NCBI GenBank assembly: GCA_026987025.1
Contig: JALSNJ010000026.1
Location: 124,001-188,000, forward strand
Length of the DNA: 64,000 nucleotides
Source of the DNA: Candidatus Aminicenantota bacterium
Lineage (GTDB): Bacteria > Acidobacteriota > Aminicenantia > S016-38
Direction: 5' to 3'
A program made the position numbers and the translations under genes. Positions 29,339 to 38,413 of this stretch are shown in pieces (position 1 is the first letter of the stretch; every line of letters begins with the position of its first letter). A model generated the notes under the pieces. It searched no databases. It saw nothing but the letters and a program-made list of their open reading frames with translations, and had not been told where the DNA came from.

Positions 29339-30074
29339 ACTTATCAGCATAACCCCTGATGCGGAAAGGGTGATTGAGGAGGCGGGTAGAACCGCTTATC
29401 TATCCTTTGATAAATTCACCCCAAAGCCCATATTGAGGCTCAGGGGAAGGAAAGAGCTCCTTTACACGGAAAATCATCCTGAACTGGAAGGGGCCAGGGC
29501 AGGAGAGGAAGTGGAACTGGAAGGTAAAAGGTTCAGGGTGGAGGAAAGGTGGGAAAACTCCGCCGAGAAGTTCATAAAAATGCTCATAAGGAGCGGTCAC
29601 CTCTCGGTTTTGGAGCACGCCTACGCCAGCTTCCGCATCCAAGGAGGTTCCAGAAGCTTCACCCACCAGCTGGTCCGCCACCGCATGGCCTCCTTCACCC
29701 AGCAATCCCAGAGATATGTGAACGAGAAGAACTTCCAGTATGTGGTTCCCCCTTCCATTGAAAAGAACCCGGAGGCTCTGAGGATTTACAGGGATTTCAT
29801 GGAGGAAGCAAGAAGGGTTTATGCCCTGCTACGGGAAATTCGGATAAAGAAGGAAGACGCCCGCTTCGTCCTTCCCAACGCCGTATTTTCGGAAATTGTG
29901 ATTACGGCGAACTTCCGGGAGTGGAGGCACATAATAGAGCTGCGGGGCTCCAAAGCTGCCCAGTGGGAAATAAGGAAGATGGCGGTGGAAGTTTTAAAAA
30001 TACTCAAAGAAAAGGCTCCCTCCGTCTTCTACGACTTCTATGTGGAAGGGGACCATATAATCAGGCGAGGATGA
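29328..30074 (+). CDS. thyX: Flavin-dependent thymidylate synthase ThyX
   Basis: 248 aa. Makes dTMP from dUMP using FAD, NADPH and methylene-THF. The signature RHR-x2-S-x4-S-x-R is at 117-129. Compared with typical ThyX there appears to be an extra segment of about 45 residues (about 32-76) before SAEKFIKMLI. TTG start with GGAGGATCC upstream; overlaps hutH by 11 bases. A ThyX organism need not have ThyA or dihydrofolate reductase. Confidence 0.93.
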   Translation: MKVELISITPDAERVIEEAGRTAYLSFDKFTPKPILRLRGRKELLYTENHPELEGARAGEEVELEGKRFRVEERWENSAEKFIKMLIRSGHLSVLEHAYASFRIQGGSRSFTHQLVRHRMASFTQQSQRYVNEKNFQYVVPPSIEKNPEALRIYRDFMEEARRVYALLREIRIKKEDARFVLPNAVFSEIVITANFREWRHIIELRGSKAAQWEIRKMAVEVLKILKEKAPSVFYDFYVEGDHIIRRG

Positions 30075-31243
30075 AAAAACTCCTTATCCTCAGCGGGGAG
30101 GAATTTCCCAACCCATACCTTTCCTTAGACCTTATTTTTAACCATTATCTTCCTGAAAGAGGGATACATCCCATCTGGGTAATGCCCCAAAGGAAAGCAA
30201 AGAAGCTCACCCTCTCCTCATGGAAGGGAAAGCCCCTCCTTCTTATACCAAAGCTATCCTCCCTTCATCCCCTGTACCCTTTTAAGCTCAGGCTACTCAT
30301 TGAAAGGGCCCTTGAAAAACTGAAGGGAGAGAACCTGGATGGAGTATGGGTGAGGGATAATCCAGTGATGGCACAGGCAGGGTATAAAATCGCCCGCCAG
30401 AGGAAGATTCCCTTCCTCTACAGAATTTCCCATCTAAAGGAGGAAGAGAGCCTGCTTTATTCCAGCATGGGCATCGGGCCGAAGGTTCCCAACTGGATAA
30501 GGGGAAGGGCAGGAAAATTCCTCCGTGACCTCTTCCTCAGAAAGGCCGACCTGGCAATACCCATAAGCTCCAAGATGGAGGATTACCTCCGCCGGCGTCT
30601 GAAACTGAGAAAAACCTTCCTGCTCCCGGAGGGGGTGGATGGAAGGGTTGAACCCCGGGCCTACGACGGGGAGGCGACCCGCCTTAGAAAAGCCTTAGCC
30701 CCCCGGGGAGAAAAAATAATCTCTTACATAGGGGTTCTATCCAGGTTTCGCCAGGGCCATTTTCTCCTGGAAGTCCTTTCCCTGCTGCCCCAAAACTACA
30801 TACTGGCCATAGCCGGATGGGAAAGGGAAAGGGGCTACATCAACTTCCTTCTTCAAAGGGCCAGGGACCTGGGCTTGGGCTCCAGGGCAAAATTCCTGGG
30901 CTTTCTCACGAGGGAACGGGTCTATTCCCTTATAAGGGCCTCCCATGCAGGGCTTTCCCCCTTTCCCCCAAATCCGGTCCTCCTCCACAATTCCCCTATA
31001 AAACCCTTAGAGTTCATAATGATGGAAAGGCCGGTGGTCTCGAGCCAGGTTCCCGACACCGTGGAGATAATAAGGAAAACCGGTGGGGGTATAATCTGCT
31101 CCTGGGACCCCGGGTGTTTCGCCAGGGCCCTTCAGGAACTGGAGGAACTCCCCATGGAAGAGGCAAGGGAGAAACTTCTTGAGGAAAGGGACTTCGGAGT
31201 TCTGGCGGAAAAACTTTACAGGAGGCTATCCCTTGTTATTTAG
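30071..31243 (+). CDS. Glycosyltransferase, GT4-like
   Basis: 390 aa from the ATG at 30071, which overlaps the thyX stop (ATGA). The donor-binding half resembles GT4 enzymes: ISYIGVLSRFRQGHFLLEVL, AKFLGFLTRERVYSLIRASHAGLSPFP and PIKPLEFIMMERPVVSS, with E at the expected place. More divergent than the other glycosyltransferases here. It likely contributes to a surface glycan; sugar and linkage are unknown. Confidence 0.8.
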   Translation: MKKLLILSGEEFPNPYLSLDLIFNHYLPERGIHPIWVMPQRKAKKLTLSSWKGKPLLLIPKLSSLHPLYPFKLRLLIERALEKLKGENLDGVWVRDNPVMAQAGYKIARQRKIPFLYRISHLKEEESLLYSSMGIGPKVPNWIRGRAGKFLRDLFLRKADLAIPISSKMEDYLRRRLKLRKTFLLPEGVDGRVEPRAYDGEATRLRKALAPRGEKIISYIGVLSRFRQGHFLLEVLSLLPQNYILAIAGWERERGYINFLLQRARDLGLGSRAKFLGFLTRERVYSLIRASHAGLSPFPPNPVLLHNSPIKPLEFIMMERPVVSSQVPDTVEIIRKTGGGIICSWDPGCFARALQELEELPMEEAREKLLEERDFGVLAEKLYRRLSLVI

Positions 31244-32324
31244 GCTTTCGGTTTTCTCCCTGATGGTATCATCCTTACCATACCTTTCTTTCTTCAAGGG
31301 TCAGGTCCTTTTTTACATAATAGCCGGGTTTTTTATTTCAGGGGTATTCCTCAAGGGAATTTCCGAAGGGGTTTTCCCCTCCAGGCAAAACCTTCCCCTT
31401 CTTCTCTATCTCACCTGGCTCCCGCTATCCTATCTATTATCCGGTTCTTCCCAGGGAAGTTTTGCATTAAAAACAGCAGGCTATTTCGTAGGAGCCTATT
31501 CCTCGGTGATAATCATGGGAAGGATCCTGGCCGGAGGAAAGGGGATAAAGTTTCTGGCCAATTTCCTATCCCTTTTTTCAGCCTCCGGGCTGATTCTCTT
31601 CGTCCTGGACCTTATGGGAATAAGGAATTTTGGGATAATGTACGGGATGAGAATACCCTATATAGGAGTTCATCCCATAAGGTCCTTGGCCTTCGGACCC
31701 AATTATTTTTCCATATTAGCCCTCATGGGATTTGCAGTATCGTTTTTCCTTTTCGTTTCGGGACGGAAGGTTTACCTTGTCCACCTTCTGGTCAACCTCC
31801 TGGGAATATTTCTCTCCTTTTCCAGGGCCGGTTATCTCGCCCTGGTGGTCTTCGTCCTGGTCTGGTTCTGGGAAAAAAGGGGTTTTAAGGCCCTTCTTCT
31901 CCTTCTTCCGGTGTTGGTGTCCGCATCGGTACTTCCAGCTTTTCTTCAGCTGAGCAAGGGAATGACCGGGAGGGAGGTAATCTGGCCCTTAGCCTGGGAG
32001 CTGATCCTGGAATTTCCTGTGTCAGGATGGGGCATGGGGGTGGAAGATGTCTTTTCCAGGACAGGGATAAAATGGGGAAGCGCCCATAATTCCTTCCTGG
32101 ATGTGGGGTTGATGTACGGCCTGGTGGGTATGTTGCTGTACACCCTGCTCTTTCTCTTCACCATGGCCCTGGTCAGAAGGAAGGACCGTAAATCAAGGGA
32201 ATTTCTTTTTCCCCTCCTCTGCTCCCTATTCGTTCTTTCCGCCTTCACCACCTTCGTGGTGGGGGGCTTCTCCATAGGCTCGCAACTGGCGGGAGTATTC
32301 CTCGGCATGGGGATGAGGGAATGA
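31233..32324 (+). CDS. O-antigen ligase/polymerase family membrane protein (Wzy_C)
   Basis: About 363 aa from TTG 31233, chosen because AGGAGG lies 7 bases before it; the frame is open further upstream inside the previous gene. Around ten hydrophobic segments; FSRAGYLALV and the later AHNSFLDVGLMYGLVG are typical of the Wzy_C/WaaL family that polymerises polysaccharide or ligates it to lipid A core. Overlaps the upstream glycosyltransferase by 11 bases and the next gene by 4. Ligase and polymerase cannot be told apart by reading. Confidence 0.82.
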   Translation: MLFRLSVFSLMVSSLPYLSFFKGQVLFYIIAGFFISGVFLKGISEGVFPSRQNLPLLLYLTWLPLSYLLSGSSQGSFALKTAGYFVGAYSSVIIMGRILAGGKGIKFLANFLSLFSASGLILFVLDLMGIRNFGIMYGMRIPYIGVHPIRSLAFGPNYFSILALMGFAVSFFLFVSGRKVYLVHLLVNLLGIFLSFSRAGYLALVVFVLVWFWEKRGFKALLLLLPVLVSASVLPAFLQLSKGMTGREVIWPLAWELILEFPVSGWGMGVEDVFSRTGIKWGSAHNSFLDVGLMYGLVGMLLYTLLFLFTMALVRRKDRKSREFLFPLLCSLFVLSAFTTFVVGGFSIGSQLAGVFLGMGMRE

Positions 32325-33379
32325 AGGTCCTGCAGCTGGTGACCCTGTCTCAATGGGGAGGAGCCCAAAGGGTAGCCCTGGATTACTCAGAAGCACTCAG
32401 GTCCGCAGGACACAGGGTTCTAATATCCGCCTCCCCCGGAGGGGAACTTGAAAAAAGGGCCCTTTCTCTGGGTATGCCCTTTTTCCCCCTGAAAATGGAG
32501 AGAAGGCTCTCTCCCCTCAAGGATTTGAGGGCCCTTCGGCAACTGCGAAGGCTGATGAAAAGGGAGGGAGCCCAGGTCCTGCACGCCCATTCCACCAAGG
32601 CAGGCCTCCTTGCGAGAAATCCTTATGTGCCCGGACTGAAACTTTTTACCGCCCACGGGTGGTGTTTCACCCCAGGAGCACCAGGGGGAAGTCTCTGCAA
32701 AGCAGCAGAGAAAGTAGCCTCCCTTTTTTCCTGGAAGATAATCTGCGTCTCCAGGTTTGACCTGGAACTGGCCATAAAAGCTGGAATAAAAAGGGAAAAG
32801 CTCCTTTACATTCCCAACGGCATCAAGGATACGGTAAAAATCGCAGACCCTGCCAGAAGCGGTCTTATAGTCACTGTAGCCAGATTCAGCCCACAGAAGG
32901 ATTACGAAACCCTGCTTTTAGCCCTATCCGGGCTTTCTGCCGAAGCCTGGATGATAGGGGAAGGTCCCCTTTTGGGGAAAATAAAATCCCTTGCCGAAAA
33001 ACTGAACCTTTCCGCCAGGGTAAAGTTTAAAGGGTTCCTGGAAGATGTGGAGGAAGCCCTGGCCAGGGGAGGAATTTTTGTCCTCTCCTCCCGCTGGGAA
33101 GGACTTCCCCTTTCGGTTATAGAGGCCATGAGGGCAGGCCTTCCGGTGGTGGCCACCGATGTGGGGGGGGTAAGGGAGCTGGTCAAAGACGGAGTTAACG
33201 GTTTTCTGGTTCCACCCCGAAATCCCGGGGTCCTGAAGGAAAGGTTAAAGGAGCTTCTTCGGAATCCCTCCCTGAGGGAGGATATGGGAAGGAGGGGGAG
33301 GGAGATTTATCTAAAACACTACACCTTTGAAAGAATGAAGGAGGCTCTCCTTGAGCTCTACCGCTCGTTACCTTTGTAA
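32321..33379 (+). CDS. Glycosyltransferase, GT4 family
   Basis: 352 aa GT-B enzyme. N-terminal SQWGGAQRVALDYSEAL, then HAHSTKAGLL, and the donor lobe with VARFSPQKDYETLL, SSRWEGLPLSVIEAMRAGLPVVATDVGG. Typical of enzymes that extend lipid-linked repeat units. Four-base overlap with the O-antigen-ligase-like gene. Specificity unknown. Confidence 0.88.
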   Translation: MKVLQLVTLSQWGGAQRVALDYSEALRSAGHRVLISASPGGELEKRALSLGMPFFPLKMERRLSPLKDLRALRQLRRLMKREGAQVLHAHSTKAGLLARNPYVPGLKLFTAHGWCFTPGAPGGSLCKAAEKVASLFSWKIICVSRFDLELAIKAGIKREKLLYIPNGIKDTVKIADPARSGLIVTVARFSPQKDYETLLLALSGLSAEAWMIGEGPLLGKIKSLAEKLNLSARVKFKGFLEDVEEALARGGIFVLSSRWEGLPLSVIEAMRAGLPVVATDVGGVRELVKDGVNGFLVPPRNPGVLKERLKELLRNPSLREDMGRRGREIYLKHYTFERMKEALLELYRSLPL

Positions 33380-34190
33380 TATATGCGGAAGCCCTGGGGA
33401 AAAATGGGCCGAGGGAGATGGATTTCAGGTTCTGCGCTGTCCAAAATGCGGGCTCCTTTGGACCGACAGGCTAAGGAAACCTCCGGAGGGATATTGGGCC
33501 GATGAAATATATTTGAAGGTGGAGGAAGCTCTGAAGAGAAGGTTCAAAAGGATACTAAAATTCGTCCTCAAATTTTCCGAACCCGGCAGAGCTCTGGAGG
33601 TGGGCTCCAGCACCGGGGCCTTCCTGGAAGTAGCCCGGGAAGAAGGTTTCCAAATAGAGGGGTGCGATATTTCCCCCAGGGCTGTTCAGGCAGCCAAGGA
33701 AAAGGGTCTTAAGGTAAGGAAAGGAACCCTTGACGAAAGCTACTCCTCCGCCTACTTTGATTTCCTTTTCGCCTTTAACCTTATAGAACACCTTCCGGAC
33801 CCGTCCTCCTTTCTAAAGGAAGCCCACAGGGTATTAAGGCCCGGAGGACTTTTGGTCCTGGAAACCCCTGTTCAGGAAGGGCTCTTCCACCGCGTCTCAA
33901 GGGCAGCCTATTTAATGAGCAGGGGGAGGGTCAGGATGTTGGGCCTCTCCCCGGAAGACCACCTCTTCAGGTTTTCCAAAAGGACCTTTCGGGAAATTGA
34001 AAGGCTCTTTCCCTTCAGACTTCTGACCCTCCGGACCATGCCCTCTCCCTGGGCTGAGATATGGGAGAAGTCCAGGGTGGTGGAAATTCAACATCGCCTT
34101 CTCTATAGAACGAGCCTTCCCCTTTTATGGCTGGCATCCCTCCTTCCGGGACTTGGAAACCGGGCCCTGGCCATCTTTTCTGCGAGGTGA
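33351..34190 (+). CDS. Class I SAM methyltransferase with N-terminal zinc-ribbon motif
   Basis: 279 aa. CxxC pairs at about 9/12 and 30/33 suggest a zinc ribbon; SAM motif LEVGSSTGAFLEVA; FNLIEHLPDPSSFLKEAHRVLRPGG is the usual methyltransferase-11 region. TTG start with AAGGAGG upstream, overlapping the glycosyltransferase by 29 bases. The position at the end of the polysaccharide genes suggests sugar methylation, which is inference. Confidence 0.82.
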   Translation: MSSTARYLCNICGSPGEKWAEGDGFQVLRCPKCGLLWTDRLRKPPEGYWADEIYLKVEEALKRRFKRILKFVLKFSEPGRALEVGSSTGAFLEVAREEGFQIEGCDISPRAVQAAKEKGLKVRKGTLDESYSSAYFDFLFAFNLIEHLPDPSSFLKEAHRVLRPGGLLVLETPVQEGLFHRVSRAAYLMSRGRVRMLGLSPEDHLFRFSKRTFREIERLFPFRLLTLRTMPSPWAEIWEKSRVVEIQHRLLYRTSLPLLWLASLLPGLGNRALAIFSAR

Positions 34191-34196
34191 TTGTGT

Positions 34197-34202
34197 TAGA
34201 AT
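34197..34202 (+). promoter_or_regulatory. -10 box of metH, leaderless type
   Basis: TAGAAT at 34197-34202, 7 bases before the metH ATG, in the 19-base gap after the methyltransferase stop. No convincing -35. No ribosome binding site precedes metH, so an independent leaderless start is plausible. Confidence 0.45.
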
Positions 34203-34209
34203 TTTCCCT

Positions 34210-36600
34210 ATGAAATTCCTGGAAGCCTTAAGGGAGGGAGTTTTAATCCTGGACGGGGCCATGGGCACCGAAATCGTGCGAAGGCACGGAGGGAAGCTGC
34301 CCATGGGGGAGGTTCTCAATCGGGAGGAACCTCAGCTTGTCCTGAACATCCACCGGGACTATCTGGAAGCCGGAGCCGATATTATAGAGACCAATACCTT
34401 CTCTCTGAACAGGTTCAAGGCCCAGGAGGCCGGGCTGGGACAGGAGTTTCTGGACCTCCTTAAAAGGGGGATAGCCCTGGCCAGGGAAGCCGCCAGAGAT
34501 AGGGCCTTTGTATCCGGTTCCGCAGGTCCCTTAGGAAAGCTTCTTCAGCCCTTAGGGGAACTCTCCTGGGAGCAGGCCTACGAAGCCTATTACGAAATCT
34601 TTTCCGTCATGGCTAAAGAGGGGGTGGACATAATCCAGGCGGAAACCATGGTGGACATAGAGGAGGCGAAGATAGCCTCCATGGCCGCCAAGGAAGCCGC
34701 CCCCCACCTTCCCCTTGTAATTTCCATGACCTTCACCGAGGAGGGAAGGACCGTAACGGGCTCCGACCCGGAAACCGCCTTTTTAATCCTTTCTAAAACT
34801 CCGGCGGAGGTTCTCTCTGCCAATTGCGGGAGGGAGGTGGAGGAATTCTTGAGCATCGCCGATGTCCTTTCTAAAATAGAAAAGCCCTTTGCCATTTATC
34901 CCAACGCAGGCCTGCCTGTAAAGATGGGAGGGGAGCTTTTCTATCCCATGGGGCCCGGAGAATTCGCAGAATACGGGGAAAAATTTTACCGGAGGGGAGC
35001 CTCCATAGTAGGAGGATGTTGCGGAACCACCCCTCAGCACATAAGGGAGCTTGCAAGAAGGCTCAAAGGGAAGGAACCGAGGCCAAAACCCTCCTCAGCC
35101 AGGTTTTTCTTCTTAGCCTCCAGAACAGGCATCCTTCCTATGGGGGAGGGATTCCCCTTCAGAGCAGTGGGCGAGAAAATAAACCCCTTTGGAAGCAAGA
35201 AGCTAAAGCCCCTTATAGAAACAAAGAACATAGAAGCCATAGCCCAGGAGGCGGTCCATCAGGAAAGGCAGGGGGCAGAAGCCCTGGATGTCAACCTGGG
35301 AAGGGAAGGGGAAAGCTCCCCGGAGTTTTTCTCCTCCACCCTGAGGGAAATAACCACCAGGGTAAGGATTCCCATCTTCATAGATGTTAAAAACCCTGCC
35401 TCTGCCGAGGCCGCCTTTATGGCAACCCCGGGGAGGCCTGCCCTTAACTCATGCACTGCAGAGAAGGAAAGAATGGAGGAGGTCCTTCCTTTGGTGAGGA
35501 AATACTACGGGGCTGTGGTGGCCATAGCCATAGATGAAGAGGGGGTGGCGGAGACGGCAGAAAAAAAGCTCAGGGTCCTGGAAAAATTCCTCCGCAGGGC
35601 AGAGGACCTGGGGATCTCTCCATCCGACATAATCTTTGACCCGGTGGTGCTTTCGGTCTCCACCGGAGCTAAGGGTGTAAGGGAAACCCTGAAGGCAATA
35701 AAGGAGGCAAAGGAGAAATTTTCCCTCCCCATAATCTTAGGGCTATCCAATGTGTCCTACGGTATGCCAGCAAGAAAGACCCTGAACCGGGCCTTCCTGG
35801 CCATGGCCATAGCTATGGGAGCCGACGCCGCCATAATGTCCGTGGGAGAGGGGAACATAAGGACAGCCATGGCCTCGGAGCTTCTTCTTGGCCGTGCCAA
35901 CAGGTTCATGGAGCTCTTCCTGCGCAGGCCCGAAGCTTCCCGGAGCGAAAGACAGCCCTCCTCCCCGGAGGAAGAGTTAAAATACGCTATCCTTGATGGA
36001 AACAGGGCCCAGGCCTATTCCCTGGTCCTGAAACTTCTTGAAAAAAAGAAGCCCATGGAAATCATGGACGAAATCCTTATCCCTGCCATGAAGGAGGTGG
36101 GAGAGCTTTACGAGAAGAAAATATACTTCCTCCCCCAGCTCATAGCTTCGGCGGAGGCCATGAAAAGGGCATCTTCCCTTATAGAGGGGAGGCTAAAGGG
36201 AGGAGGCCAGAAGAAGTGGAAGATCGTAATGGCCACGGTAAAGGGGGACCTCCACGACATAGGGAAGAACATAGCCAAGGCGGTTTTCTCCAACTTCGGC
36301 TTCCAGGTGGTGGACCTGGGGAAAAATGTCCCCTTGGAGAGGATAATGGAAGCGGTGGAGAGGGAAAGACCCCATGCCGTGGGACTTTCCTGTCTCATGA
36401 CCACCTCCTTGGACGAAATGGAAAGGGCAACCAAGGAAATAAAGAAAACATGGCCCGAAGTAAAGGTGGTGCTTGGGGGAGCCACGGTAAGTCCCAGGCT
36501 GGTAAGGGAGTTCGGGGGGGACATATACGCCAAGGACGCTGTGGACGGATTGAACAAATTAAAGGAGGCTCTGGAAGGTGGACATAAGGGAAAGGATTGA
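34210..36600 (+). CDS. metH: Cobalamin-dependent methionine synthase without the activation domain
   Basis: 796 aa from ATG 34210 (the frame extends upstream to 34153 only through the previous gene). Domains in order: homocysteine-binding (1-300) with DGAMGTEI and GGCCGTT zinc ligands; pterin-binding (about 310-565) starting at GEKINPFGSKKL; B12 cap (about 580-670); B12-binding (about 672-796) with DLHDIGKN, whose His coordinates cobalt. E. coli MetH has a further C-terminal SAM-binding activation domain of over 300 residues that is missing here, so reactivation needs a separate protein or another reductant. Overlaps the next gene by 23 bases. Confidence 0.92.
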   Translation: MKFLEALREGVLILDGAMGTEIVRRHGGKLPMGEVLNREEPQLVLNIHRDYLEAGADIIETNTFSLNRFKAQEAGLGQEFLDLLKRGIALAREAARDRAFVSGSAGPLGKLLQPLGELSWEQAYEAYYEIFSVMAKEGVDIIQAETMVDIEEAKIASMAAKEAAPHLPLVISMTFTEEGRTVTGSDPETAFLILSKTPAEVLSANCGREVEEFLSIADVLSKIEKPFAIYPNAGLPVKMGGELFYPMGPGEFAEYGEKFYRRGASIVGGCCGTTPQHIRELARRLKGKEPRPKPSSARFFFLASRTGILPMGEGFPFRAVGEKINPFGSKKLKPLIETKNIEAIAQEAVHQERQGAEALDVNLGREGESSPEFFSSTLREITTRVRIPIFIDVKNPASAEAAFMATPGRPALNSCTAEKERMEEVLPLVRKYYGAVVAIAIDEEGVAETAEKKLRVLEKFLRRAEDLGISPSDIIFDPVVLSVSTGAKGVRETLKAIKEAKEKFSLPIILGLSNVSYGMPARKTLNRAFLAMAIAMGADAAIMSVGEGNIRTAMASELLLGRANRFMELFLRRPEASRSERQPSSPEEELKYAILDGNRAQAYSLVLKLLEKKKPMEIMDEILIPAMKEVGELYEKKIYFLPQLIASAEAMKRASSLIEGRLKGGGQKKWKIVMATVKGDLHDIGKNIAKAVFSNFGFQVVDLGKNVPLERIMEAVERERPHAVGLSCLMTTSLDEMERATKEIKKTWPEVKVVLGGATVSPRLVREFGGDIYAKDAVDGLNKLKEALEGGHKGKD

Positions 36601-38392
36601 AGATCCCTATGTGGTGATTCTGGATGGGGCCATGGGAACCTACCTCTATCGGAAGGGGGTCCCCAGGGGATTTTGTTACGACGAGGTAAACCTTACCATG
36701 CCAGAGCTGGTAAAGGAGATACACCGGGAATACATAGGGGCCGGGGCCGAGGTTATAGAAACCAACACCTTCGGCGCCAACCGATTCGTCCTGGAGGAGT
36801 TCTTCGGTATAGGGGACAAAACCAAGGACATAAATTATATGGGAGCCCGCCTGGCCAAGGAAGTTGCCAGAGACAGGGCCTTTGTGGCGGGTTCCATAGG
36901 TCCCATAGCCAGACCCCACGATCTCAGGAAGGAACTCTCCCCCGGCCAGCTGGAGGAGATCTTCCGCGAGCAGATTGAGGCCCTCCTGGAGGGAGGGGTG
37001 GACCTTCTGCTCTTTGAGACCTATAACTGCGTGGAAGAGCTGGTGGTGGGGGTAAGGGTGGCCAGGGAACTCTCCCCGGAGGTACCCATTTTCGTGTCCT
37101 TCACCTTCCCCAACCAGCCTAAAACCATTTTCGGGGAGAGGATAACCGATGTGGTGAAAAAAGCAGAGGCCCTCCCTGTGGATGTAATAGGTGCCAACTG
37201 CAGCCCAGGTCCTCAGAGCGTCCACGAGGCGGTGAGGATAATCCTCTCCATCACGGAAAAGCCCGTTTTGTACATGCCCAACGCGGGACAGGCCAGGTTT
37301 ATCCACGGAAAATTCATATATCCCCACAATCCCGATTACTTCGCCTATTATGGAAAAAAGTCCGCAAAGATAGGGGTAAAGTTCATCGGGGGTTGCTGCG
37401 GAACAACCCCTCAACACATAAAGGCCCTATCCGGGAGGATAAGGGGCATGAGGGTAAGGAGGAGGGTGAAAAGGGTGGCCCTGTCTAAGGAGGAGGGGAA
37501 GCGGGAAGGAGAGGCTCAGGAAGCGAAAACCAGGGTTGCGGAGCTTTTAAGGAGGGGGGAGCTCCTTTCCGTGGAGGTGGAACCTCCACGAAATCCGGAT
37601 TTTTCAAAAATTTTAAAGCTGCTGGAGGGCTGGAAGGGGACGGAGATAAACACCCTGAACATATCCGACTCCCCCATGGCCAGGGTTAGGATGAACCCCT
37701 TTTCCTTTGCCAAAATCCTTAAGGATAACCTTCCCTTGGAGACCATAGTTCATATGACCTGCCGGGACAGAAACCTGCTGGCCATACAGTCGGACCTCTT
37801 AGGGGCTTCGGCCTTAGGGATAGAGAACATCTTAGCCCTTACCGGGGACCCTCCTTCCCTGGGAGACTATCCCTTCGCCACCGGGGTCTATGACCTGGAC
37901 TCCTTGGGGCTTATAGAAATAATAAACTTCATGAACGCAGGAAAGGGCTTTCTGGGAAACCCCCTGGGAGCAAAGACCCGATTTCTGGTGGGGGCTTCCC
38001 TGAACCTCAACCGGGTGGAAGAGGGGGAGCTGCAGAGGGCCAGGGCCAAAATTAAGGCGGGGGCAGGTTTTCTGGTGACCCAGCCCGTCTTTGACCCATC
38101 CTACCTGGAAGGTCTCCTGGAGAGGCTGGAGGATTTGAAGGTTCCCTTGGTGGTGACGGTGATGGTTCTTCTCAGCTGGAAAAACGCTGAGTACCTCCAT
38201 TATGAGGTCCCCGGTATCTACCTTCCCCGGTGGGTTCTCAAAAGGATGGAGGGGAAAAGAGGAAAAGAGGGAAGGAGGGAGGGGGTTAAAATTGCCAGGG
38301 AAATTTTTTCCAGGGTAAAAAATATGGTGGCCGGGGTCCTTTTGGTAACACCGGGGGAATACTACTCCCTGGTGGAGGAAATTCTCGGATAA
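36578..38392 (+). CDS. Homocysteine S-methyltransferase/methylenetetrahydrofolate reductase fusion (YitJ type)
   Basis: 604 aa fusion. Residues 1-305: second homocysteine-binding domain, with DGAMGTYLYRKG, IGANCSPGP and GGCCGTTPQHI (all zinc cysteines present). Residues about 330-604: MTHFR barrel with SVEVEPPR, ALTGDPP and FLVTQPVFD. GTG start preceded by AAAGGAGG. Directly follows metH with a 23-base overlap; the pair could supply 5-methyl-THF and use it for methionine synthesis, or use another methyl donor for homocysteine. Confidence 0.92.
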   Translation: MDIRERIEDPYVVILDGAMGTYLYRKGVPRGFCYDEVNLTMPELVKEIHREYIGAGAEVIETNTFGANRFVLEEFFGIGDKTKDINYMGARLAKEVARDRAFVAGSIGPIARPHDLRKELSPGQLEEIFREQIEALLEGGVDLLLFETYNCVEELVVGVRVARELSPEVPIFVSFTFPNQPKTIFGERITDVVKKAEALPVDVIGANCSPGPQSVHEAVRIILSITEKPVLYMPNAGQARFIHGKFIYPHNPDYFAYYGKKSAKIGVKFIGGCCGTTPQHIKALSGRIRGMRVRRRVKRVALSKEEGKREGEAQEAKTRVAELLRRGELLSVEVEPPRNPDFSKILKLLEGWKGTEINTLNISDSPMARVRMNPFSFAKILKDNLPLETIVHMTCRDRNLLAIQSDLLGASALGIENILALTGDPPSLGDYPFATGVYDLDSLGLIEIINFMNAGKGFLGNPLGAKTRFLVGASLNLNRVEEGELQRARAKIKAGAGFLVTQPVFDPSYLEGLLERLEDLKVPLVVTVMVLLSWKNAEYLHYEVPGIYLPRWVLKRMEGKRGKEGRREGVKIAREIFSRVKNMVAGVLLVTPGEYYSLVEEILG

Positions 38393-38413
38393 AAAGCTTG
38401 AAAGGGAGGGCCC

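Noticed and set aside
29921-30070. 50-residue extension before the glycosyltransferase at 30071
   Set aside because: It is another frame of thyX; the ATG overlapping the thyX stop gives a normal N-terminus.
34153-34209. 19-residue extension before metH
   Set aside because: It lies in the methyltransferase gene and over the -10 box; family alignment by eye begins at the later ATG.
36395-37417. 340-codon antisense frame across metH and the YitJ-type gene
   Set aside because: Shadow of two well-conserved genes; no protein motif.
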